Shown here: positions 6,859 through 12,077 of the stretch, piece by piece | How positions within the stretch are numbered: position 1 is the first letter of the stretch | How the letters are laid out: each line of letters opens with the position of its first letter | DNA from: Nitrospirota bacterium | GTDB taxonomy: Bacteria; Nitrospirota; UBA9217 | Assembly (NCBI GenBank): GCA_027456925.1 | Contig: DAIDTZ010000080.1 | Coordinates: forward strand, 1 to 13,196 | DNA: 13,196 nt | Reading direction: 5' to 3' | The notes under the pieces: generated by a model | Told to the model about the DNA's origin: nothing | Database searches by the model: none | What the model saw: the letters and a program-made list of their open reading frames with translations, nothing else | Program-made: the position numbers and the translations under genes

Positions 6859-6868
6859 TCACCCCCTT
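6859..6868 (-). promoter_or_regulatory. Extended Shine-Dalgarno of peptide A
   Basis: Minus-strand AAGGGGGTGA matches the anti-16S extended consensus AAGGAGGTGA at 9 of 10 bases, with a 7-nt spacer to the ATG at 6851. It is stronger than the ribosome-binding sites of most genes in the window and is the main evidence that the 19-codon frame is translated. Confidence 0.8.
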
Positions 6869-6944
6869 TCCTCAACGGATTGAATGAATGAAAAGTGAAG
6901 AATGATGACGGTAATGCCTTGTGCGTACGGAGTTTGCCGGCCTT

Positions 6945-6980
6945 CTTTTAAATACGCCGGGGGCGTTCGAGCCCCCGGCG
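6945..6980 (-). terminator. Probable terminator of the 20-residue peptide gene
   Basis: CGCCGGGGGC (minus strand, 6971-6980) pairs perfectly over 10 bp with GCCCCCGGCG (6955-6964) around the 6-nt loop TCGAAC. On the minus strand TATTTAAAAG follows, a weak U-tract. It lies 31 nt beyond the stop of peptide B, mirroring the hairpin that follows peptide A. The very stable stem makes a terminator or 3' end stabiliser likely despite the short U-run. Confidence 0.68.
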
Positions 6981-7011
6981 GGCCCCACTGCGGGGACACC
7001 TTGTATAAAAA

Positions 7012-7074
7012 CTACTTCTTTTTGGTGGCTTTCTTCTTGGTTGCCTTCTTCTTTGCTTTTTTCTTGGCTGCCAT
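7012..7074 (-). CDS. Lysine-rich 20-residue peptide B
   Basis: ATG at 7072-7074 to TAG at 7012-7014 encodes MAAKKKAKKKATKKKATKKK; 12 of 20 residues are Lys, arranged as four KKK blocks separated by Ala or Ala-Thr. It is a paralogue of peptide A, with identical first seven residues MAAKKKA. Its leader shares GAAAGGGGGTG with that of peptide A at the same distance from the ATG. It starts 47 nt after the HEPN gene stop on the same strand, so it may be the third gene of the MNT-HEPN transcript. I found no clear promoter in the 47-nt gap. A 10-bp hairpin follows. The composition suggests nucleic-acid binding or charge neutralisation, as in H1-like tails; the function is unknown. Confidence 0.72.
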   Translation of the reverse strand: MAAKKKAKKKATKKKATKKK

Positions 7075-7081
7075 TAGTTTT

Positions 7082-7091
7082 CCACCCCCTT
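7082..7091 (-). promoter_or_regulatory. Extended Shine-Dalgarno of peptide B
   Basis: Minus-strand AAGGGGGTGG, with a 7-nt spacer to the ATG at 7074. The same GAAAGGGGGTG block precedes peptide A at the same spacing, which suggests the two genes were duplicated together with their translation signal. Confidence 0.78.
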
Positions 7092-7121
7092 TCGGTATAC
7101 CGCGTTCAGACCAAAGCGGCC

Positions 7122-7607
7122 TTATCTTGAAACAAGCTGAGGAATATCATTCAGCAGTGACATCTGCGAGTATTTTTCCCTGATTTTCCCGTTCACCAAT
7201 TCTATGAATTCTTCCGCATCCCTGATGGCCTGTCCGGCCTCGTACCGGGATATGATCCGGCCGGCCTCTTCCATGAAACTCTGATATTTTCTTCTCATCC
7301 GGTCGAATTTATTGATCAGGCTTTTATACTGCTCGCCAAGGAGCACTCCGGCCGCCGTCACTACGGTTTTTTGTGCATCCCTGCCGCGAACGCCCTTGGG
7401 ACGGAACCCCTCGGACAGGATGAGCGCCCGTGCCGACCGAACCATGGCAAGGTAGGCTGCCGCAAAAGCCCACTCCTCATCCTTATCCTGCAGAACCTTG
7501 CTCGTCGTCAGGTCCCGTTCCGCCCGGGTCACGAGAGCAATGATCTCCGTGATCTCCGCGGCACGCTCCTCAACGATGCCCATTTCTTTCAGCGATTCAT
7601 ATGTCAT
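7122..7607 (-). CDS. HEPN-domain protein without the RX4-6H motif (partner of MNT protein)
   Basis: A 161-residue all-helical protein. The stretch EEWAFAAAYLAMVRSARALILSEGFRP (residues about 44-70) and the later RRKYQSFMEEAGRIISRYEAGQAIRDAEEFIELV (about 105-138) match the helical core of HEPN proteins, which pair with minimal nucleotidyltransferases. Active HEPN toxins such as HepT are RNases with an RX4-6H (RX4HXY) motif. Here the region after GFRP reads KGVRGRDAQK, and the whole protein contains no histidine, so RNase activity by the usual mechanism is unlikely. It could still bind nucleic acid or its NTase partner. The ATG at 7605-7607 lies inside the 3' end of the MNT gene (11-nt overlap), with GGCAGG/AGGGA upstream, indicating translational coupling. 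Confidence 0.75.
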   Translation of the reverse strand: MTYESLKEMGIVEERAAEITEIIALVTRAERDLTTSKVLQDKDEEWAFAAAYLAMVRSARALILSEGFRPKGVRGRDAQKTVVTAAGVLLGEQYKSLINKFDRMRRKYQSFMEEAGRIISRYEAGQAIRDAEEFIELVNGKIREKYSQMSLLNDIPQLVSR

Positions 7608-8163
7608 CTTCCCTGCCTGCCAGGAAAATCTTTTTACCTTTTAACAGCTCCCGGATGAACGGATCCTTCGATTCCTTGCGTTTCCGGTATTCCTGCTCAT
7701 CGAACACCAGGTAATCGATGTCACGTTTCAATTTTTCTTCCAGGCCCATCACCGTGTCGTTCAACTCCGTGATGTTCGCCTGGCCGATTACCATGAGATT
7801 GATGTTGCTGTCTTCTTTTTCGGAGCCCTTGGCATAGGACCCGTAGATAAAAGCGGTCTGCACCCCTTTTAGCCGGGAGAGCGACGCCTTCATCGCGCCC
7901 TGGACGCCGGTCGTCTTGAAGATCAGCCCTTTCATCTCGGAGAAGATCGGAGAGTTTTTATTCGCGAAATAGTATTTCTGAACGCCCCGTTTCTCTTTCC
8001 CCAAGAGCCCGATCTTGACCAGGTTGTCCAACTCCCGCTTGATCCCCGCCGCGTCCTTGCCGATGTGGCGGGCTATCTCTCTCAGATAGAAGCGATCATC
8101 CGGATTGTTAAAGAACAGGCCTAAAAGCTCCGCTCTTGTAGAAGAGAAGAGTTTTGTCAGCAC
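7597..8163 (-). CDS. Winged-helix + minimal nucleotidyltransferase (MNT) protein with altered active site
   Basis: A 188-residue protein. Residues 1-70 form a winged helix (STRAELLGLFFNNP, FYLREIARHIGKDAAGIKRE, LDNLVKIGLLGKEKRG, YYFANKN). Residues about 98-150 form a pol-beta-like minimal NTase with AFIYGSYAKGS. The C-terminal DPFIRELLKGKKIFLAG matches the COG1708-like wHTH-MNT family. Active MNT antitoxins such as MntA carry GS-X10-D-x-D. Here G108-S109 is intact, but the two Asp positions are N120 and N122 (SNINLMV); D150 remains at the third position. Metal-dependent nucleotidyl transfer is therefore doubtful. The winged helix suggests DNA binding and autoregulation. The start is GTG (8161-8163) with GAGGAG about 9 nt upstream and a strong promoter (8186-8215). 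It is the first gene of an operon with the HEPN gene. Confidence 0.83.
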   Translation of the reverse strand: MLTKLFSSTRAELLGLFFNNPDDRFYLREIARHIGKDAAGIKRELDNLVKIGLLGKEKRGVQKYYFANKNSPIFSEMKGLIFKTTGVQGAMKASLSRLKGVQTAFIYGSYAKGSEKEDSNINLMVIGQANITELNDTVMGLEEKLKRDIDYLVFDEQEYRKRKESKDPFIRELLKGKKIFLAGREDDI

Positions 8164-8185
8164 GTTTTTGTTCTCCTCGTGGACA

Positions 8186-8215
8186 AATATACAACAAGAG
8201 TGTACTATTTGTCAA
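8186..8215 (-). promoter_or_regulatory. Promoter of the MNT-HEPN operon
   Basis: Minus-strand TTGACA (8210-8215, perfect), an 18-nt spacer and TATATT (8186-8191, 5 of 6). Transcription would start near 8179, leaving a leader of about 16 nt that carries GAGGAG before the GTG at 8163. Two copies of a 7-bp direct repeat bracket the spacer (see 8192-8219). Confidence 0.75.
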
Positions 8216-8219
8216 CAAG
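8192..8219 (-). repeat. Direct repeat flanking the promoter spacer, candidate operator
   Basis: CAACAAG occurs at 8192-8198 and 8213-8219 (CTTGTTG on the minus strand), 21 bp apart centre to centre, two helical turns. One copy touches the -10 and the other overlaps the -35 of the MNT promoter. This suits a winged-helix dimer binding one face of the DNA. Binding by the MNT protein itself is inference. Confidence 0.4.
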
Positions 8220-8639
8220 AAAATAAAAAAAATTATCTTTCAGCATGTTAGACAATTTATCAACAGGCTTACTCACAGTTTACAAAATATGTACAAAAAA
8301 TAATAGTTTTTAAGCTTAATTCACCATTTTTATTGTTTTACGTTCCCGCCGCTTTTTTGACCTGCGTTGCTGATTGCGGGACGCCCTGAGGCTGCACTCG
8401 CTCCGAAAACCGGAGACATGCATGATATTTACCGCATGAACAGCCTGTTTTTTGCATCTTGCCGGATCAGGGGAAATCACGAGCATGGTGCCAGTCGATT
8501 GAAGAGTCGTTTTGTCCTCTCTGCGCGCTGACGCCTGTTCACTCGAAGAGGTGCGTTCAAAAAGTCAAACCCTGCGGCCGATCATCTATCCATCTCCCGG
8601 CCTCTCTCATTATTTTGCTTTCGTTTGCATCATAACTTA
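8220..8639. other. Long non-coding stretch, AT-rich then mixed
   Basis: The gap between the MNT promoter and the helicase promoter holds no gene I can support. Positions 8220-8335 are strongly AT-rich with several A/T tracts, unlike their neighbours, and could be bent DNA, a binding site for a nucleoid protein, or a relic of an insertion boundary. One DnaA-box-like 9-mer, TTATCAACA, is present, but it is a single copy with a mismatch. Positions 8389-8453 contain nested inverted repeats ending in T6 (see findings). A 37-codon frame at 8418-8531 lacks a good ribosome-binding site. Confidence 0.5.
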
Positions 8640-8648
8640 TGGTATACT
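8640..8648 (+). promoter_or_regulatory. Extended -10 promoter of the helicase gene
   Basis: TGG-TATACT is an extended -10 (TG, one base, then a 5-of-6 TATAAT match at 8643-8648). The -35 is poor (TTCGTT about 17 bp upstream), which extended -10 promoters tolerate. The start would be near 8655, giving a leader of about 43 nt that contains the palindromes at 8660-8676. Confidence 0.6.
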
Positions 8649-8659
8649 GCTTCGGATAG

Positions 8660-8676
8660 ATTGTTGACAATTTGTC
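8660..8676. repeat. Overlapping palindromes in the helicase leader
   Basis: ATTGTTGACAAT (8660-8671; ATTGT/ACAAT around TG) overlaps GACAATTTGTC (8666-8676; GACAA/TTGTC around T). They lie immediately downstream of the predicted transcription start and upstream of the ribosome-binding site, a position suited to a repressor. The embedded TTGACA has no -10 at the right distance, so I do not read it as a promoter. Confidence 0.4.
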
Positions 8677-8697
8677 TTCATCCATGAACGGAGATGT

Positions 8698-9960
8698 ATG
8701 AACTTCAGTGAGTTGGATCTGCCCTACGAAGTAAAACAAGGTATCGAGCACACTGGTTTTACCGCATGCACGCCCGTGCAGGAAGCAGTGATCCCCCGTG
8801 CGATCCGCGGAGAAGACGTGGCCGCGCAGGCGCAGACCGGAACGGGAAAAACGGCGGCCTTTCTTATTTCGCTTTTCACACGGTTGGTCAGAAATCCCGG
8901 AACGGATCTCGGGAACTCACCCCAGGCGCTCATCATTGCGCCCACCCGCGAACTTGCGGACCAGATCTTTCACGAGGCCGAACGGCTCGGCAAGTTCACC
9001 GGCTTCCAATGCCTTGCGGTGTACGGCGGCATCGATTACCAGAAGCAGATGGATGTGCTCCAGAAGGGCGTCGACGTCCTCATCGGCACGCCCGGCAGGC
9101 TTATCGATTATTTCAAGCAGAACGTGTACAGCCTCAAAAAAACCCGGTACCTGATCATCGATGAGGCGGACCGCATGTTCGACATGGGATTCATCGACGA
9201 CCTGCGGTATCTGCTCAAGAAGATGCAGCCCTACAGCAAGCGGCAGTCCATGTTGTTCTCCGCCACCCTCTCGTACCGCGTGATGGAGCTTGCCTACGAA
9301 TTCATGAACCTGCCGGAAAAGATCTCGATCACGCCCGAGAAGATCACCGTCGACCAGGTCGAACAGGTCCTCTACCACGTGGGCAAGCACGAGAAGGTCC
9401 CGCTCCTGCTCGGTCTCCTCAAGAAGGAGCAGCCCGCCCGGGCGCTCATTTTCGTGAACACCCGCCGCGCTGCGGACATGGTTGTTGAGCGCCTGAACCG
9501 CAACGGATGGAAAGCCGATGCAATCACCGGCGATATCATCCAGAAAAAGCGGCTCAGGCTCCTTGCGGACTTCAAGGAGGGAAGGCTTCCCATCCTCGTT
9601 GCCACCGATGTGGCGAGCCGGGGGATCCACGTTGAAGCGGTAACGCATGTCATCAATTACGACCTCCCTCAGGATGCCGAAGATTACGTGCACCGGATCG
9701 GCCGTACGGGCCGCGCCGGGGCCACCGGCAAGGCCCTCAGCCTTGCTGATGAGGAATATGTCTTTTCCCTTGAAGAGATTGAAAAGTATATCGGCCAGAA
9801 GATCCCCGTGGAATGGGCCGACGAAACCATGTACGTAAGGGAGATCAGAAGGACTGCCGAAGAGAAGCTACGGGCCGCAGCAGTCTCTCAACAACAGCAT
9901 CAGCAGCGTCGTCCTCCTTCCAAAAACCGCCGTTTCCCCTCGAAAGCCAGGCAGCACTAG
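8698..9960 (+). CDS. rhlB: DEAD-box RNA helicase, RhlB-like
   Basis: A 420-residue ATP-dependent RNA helicase with every core motif: Q motif (GFTACTPVQ, 20-28), Walker A (AQTGTGKT, 45-52), APTREL (81-86), TPGRL (131-135), DEAD (155-158), SAT (188-190), IFVNTRR (251-257), VATDVASRG (301-309) and HRIGRTGR (332-339). The stretch ITGDIIQKKRLRLL, plus the region after motif VI (ALSLADEEYVFSLEEIEKYIGQKIPVEW), is characteristic of RhlB rather than RhlE or DeaD. RhlB unwinds structured RNA and in enterics works with RNase E; that partnership cannot be assumed here. The last roughly 30 residues are a Gln/Arg/Lys-rich basic tail, likely RNA-binding. The ATG at 8698 has GGAG 4 nt upstream. No clear terminator follows. 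Confidence 0.9.
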   Translation: MNFSELDLPYEVKQGIEHTGFTACTPVQEAVIPRAIRGEDVAAQAQTGTGKTAAFLISLFTRLVRNPGTDLGNSPQALIIAPTRELADQIFHEAERLGKFTGFQCLAVYGGIDYQKQMDVLQKGVDVLIGTPGRLIDYFKQNVYSLKKTRYLIIDEADRMFDMGFIDDLRYLLKKMQPYSKRQSMLFSATLSYRVMELAYEFMNLPEKISITPEKITVDQVEQVLYHVGKHEKVPLLLGLLKKEQPARALIFVNTRRAADMVVERLNRNGWKADAITGDIIQKKRLRLLADFKEGRLPILVATDVASRGIHVEAVTHVINYDLPQDAEDYVHRIGRTGRAGATGKALSLADEEYVFSLEEIEKYIGQKIPVEWADETMYVREIRRTAEEKLRAAAVSQQQHQQRRPPSKNRRFPSKARQH

Positions 9961-10137
9961 CCCGTCGTACCGCGCCTGAGACCTCGTCCAAAGCAGTTTG
10001 TCGGACATAAGTTCTCCCCAACCCCATTACGCGGCGCAGCCCCATGCGATTTCTCGAAAAAGCTGCAATTCCCCCCGTCCATCAGCCGATCCAATGCAGC
10101 CTATTCCGAGGCGCGGTGAAAACACCGTCCCGGAACG

Positions 10138-10146
10138 TGGTATAAT
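10138..10146 (+). promoter_or_regulatory. Extended -10 promoter of the acyl-CoA ligase gene
   Basis: TGG followed by a perfect TATAAT (10141-10146) is an extended -10. The -35 region holds only TGAAAA, and it is part of the small hairpin CGGTG-AAAA-CACCG (10114-10127). Transcription would start near 10153, giving a leader of about 85 nt before the ATG at 10239. The hairpin at the -35 position might be a regulator site. Confidence 0.65.
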
Positions 10147-10238
10147 AGTATTAAATTATTGAGGATGATTTCAGTCTGAATATTTTCCTTCGCCGCACGC
10201 AGCCGTAAGTGCCGTTACAACAACAGGGAGGTGCACCC

Positions 10239-11945
10239 ATGGGTGCCACTATGACCGACAAGATCGCCGATCGTCCGTGGTTAAAATTTTATGAGGCAGG
10301 CGTTTCTCCGAGCCTCACCTATCCCGAGTCGACCCTCGGGAATGTCCTTGCCGAAACTGCGGCAAAGTACAGTGAGCATAGCGCTCTCCTTTTTTATGGA
10401 AGAAAAATCACCTATGCAGAACTTGATGCTCTCGTTAATAAATTTGCCCGCGCCCTCATTGGTCTTGGAGTAAAGAAGGGAGACCGGGTTGCGCTCATGC
10501 TCCCCAACATCCCGCAGATGGTCATCGCCTATTACGGGACGCTCCGCACGGGCGCCGTTGCCGTGCCCACGAATCCCCTGTATCATGAGCACGAGCTCGA
10601 AGTCCAGCTCAGGGACAGCGGCGCGGAAACGCTCGTCGCGGTGGACATGTTTCACCCGGTTATCTCGCACATACTGCCGAAGACGAACGTCAGGAACCTC
10701 ATTCTCTGCGGGATCAAGGACTTTTTGCCCTTCCCCCTGAACGTGCTCTACCCGATCAAGGCGCGCATCGACAAACAATGGGTCAGCGTCAAGCGGGTGC
10801 CGCCGATCCATGATTTTCTCGCACTCATTAAAAACGAGTCGAGCGTTGCCGTCGACGCGCCCCTGTCGCCCGATGATGTTGCTCTGTTCCAGTATACGGG
10901 GGGTACGACCGGCATCCCCAAGGGGGCGATCCTGACCCACCGCAATCTCGTGGTAAACGCGGTGCAAAGCAGGGCGTGGCTCAACCTCCACAAGAAGGGA
11001 GAGACAATCATCCTCGCTGTCATTCCCTTTTTCCACGTTTACGGTATGACAACGGCCATGAACCTCGGCATCCTCATCGGCGCAGAGCAGATCCTTCTTC
11101 CGAAATTCCACACCGAAGAAGTGCTCCGGTATATCGCGAAATACCGTCCCCGGATATTCCCGGGGATCCAGGCCATGTATCTCGCAATTGCCCACTACCC
11201 CAAAATCCACCGCTATGACCTGTCGTCGCTCACAGTCGCCTTAAGCGGCGCCGGGCCGCTGATGCGGGAAGTACAAGTGCAGTTCGAGAGCCTGACCAAG
11301 GCGCGGATCGTCGAAGGGTACGGCCTGTCCGAGGCGTCGCCGGTGACCCACGCCAATCCTATCTTCGGCAACCGCAAGGTAGGAAGCATCGGCCTGCCGT
11401 GGCCGGATACCGACGCGCGGATCGTGGATATTGAAACGGGGATGAACGCGCTGCCAACGGGCGAGGCGGGTGAACTGGCGGTACGCGGGCCCCAGGTCAT
11501 GAAGGGGTACTGGAATAAACCCGGCGAAACCGCCGAGGCGCTCCGCGGGGGCTGGCTGCACACCGGCGATATCGCAAAAATGGACAAGGACGGCTACTTC
11601 TACATCGTCGGCCGCATCAAGGACATGATCAAGACCGTGGGAGAGAACGTTTATCCCCGCGAGGTCGAGGAGGTGCTGTATACGCACCCAAAAGTGAAGG
11701 AGGCCGCGGTCGTCGGGCTTCCGAACGAGGAGTATCTGGGCGAGAAGATCAAGGCCTACATTGTTCTGAAGGAAGGGGAAACCGCGACGGCAGAGGAGAT
11801 CATCAAGTATTGCAGGGACCAGCTTTCGAAGTTCAAGGTGCCGAAGGAAATAGAGTTCCGCGACCAGCTCCCGAAGACCCTGGTCGGCAAAGTGCTGAGG
11901 CGGGTGCTCCGGGATGAAGAGATGAAGAAGTCGCCGGTAAAATGA
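10239..11945 (+). CDS. Long-chain-fatty-acid--CoA ligase (FadD-like)
   Basis: A 568-residue ANL-superfamily adenylating enzyme. Visible motifs are the phosphate loop YTGGTTGIPKGAILTHRN (219-236), YGLSEASPVTHANP (361-374), GWLHTGD (438-444), the hinge region YFYIVGRIKDMIKTVGENVYP (453-473), and the C-terminal catalytic Lys in PKTLVGKVLRR (K551). Length and motif spellings fit fatty acyl-CoA synthetases rather than acetate-CoA ligase or peptide synthetase domains. It activates a fatty acid to acyl-AMP and then acyl-CoA in the cytoplasm. The ATG at 10239 has GGGAGGTG with a 5-nt spacer, far better than the GTG at 10209. A thiolase follows 132 nt downstream on the same strand, so beta-oxidation or acyl-CoA catabolism is the likely setting. 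Exact chain length is not readable from sequence. Confidence 0.9.
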   Translation: MGATMTDKIADRPWLKFYEAGVSPSLTYPESTLGNVLAETAAKYSEHSALLFYGRKITYAELDALVNKFARALIGLGVKKGDRVALMLPNIPQMVIAYYGTLRTGAVAVPTNPLYHEHELEVQLRDSGAETLVAVDMFHPVISHILPKTNVRNLILCGIKDFLPFPLNVLYPIKARIDKQWVSVKRVPPIHDFLALIKNESSVAVDAPLSPDDVALFQYTGGTTGIPKGAILTHRNLVVNAVQSRAWLNLHKKGETIILAVIPFFHVYGMTTAMNLGILIGAEQILLPKFHTEEVLRYIAKYRPRIFPGIQAMYLAIAHYPKIHRYDLSSLTVALSGAGPLMREVQVQFESLTKARIVEGYGLSEASPVTHANPIFGNRKVGSIGLPWPDTDARIVDIETGMNALPTGEAGELAVRGPQVMKGYWNKPGETAEALRGGWLHTGDIAKMDKDGYFYIVGRIKDMIKTVGENVYPREVEEVLYTHPKVKEAAVVGLPNEEYLGEKIKAYIVLKEGETATAEEIIKYCRDQLSKFKVPKEIEFRDQLPKTLVGKVLRRVLRDEEMKKSPVK

Positions 11946-11976
11946 ACCTGTTGGGACGACGATTTTCGCAGGTGAA

Positions 11977-12022
11977 TGCAGATGGGCATAGTATTAGTTC
12001 CTATTTTCACCATGCATCTGCA
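11977..12022. repeat. 8-bp inverted repeat between ligase and thiolase
   Basis: TGCAGATG (11977-11984) and CATCTGCA (12015-12022) are perfect inverted repeats 30 nt apart, in the 132-nt gap between the two acyl-CoA genes. No U-run follows the right arm, so an ordinary terminator is unlikely. It may be a paired regulator half-site or an mRNA stem upstream of the thiolase. Confidence 0.4.
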
Positions 12023-12077
12023 ACCAGAAATAGTCTAAGATCCACGCCCTTTTCAGCAACTACATCGCGAGGTGCTT

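Noticed and set aside
6955..6980. Resemblance of GTTCGA in a GC stem to a tRNA T-arm on the plus strand
   Set aside because: The stem is a perfect 10 bp with a 6-nt loop, there is no acceptor, D or anticodon arm around it, and a hairpin after peptide B explains it.
8250..8275. TTATCAACA as a DnaA box and the AT-rich region as a replication origin
   Set aside because: It is a single copy with a mismatch to TTATNCACA, there are no dnaA/dnaN/gidA-type neighbours and no cluster of boxes.
8418..8531. A 37-codon plus-strand frame beginning MHDIYRMNSLFF in the long gap
   Set aside because: GGAG is only 2 nt from the ATG, the composition is unremarkable, there is no recognisable homologue and the frame overlaps the possible RNA stems.
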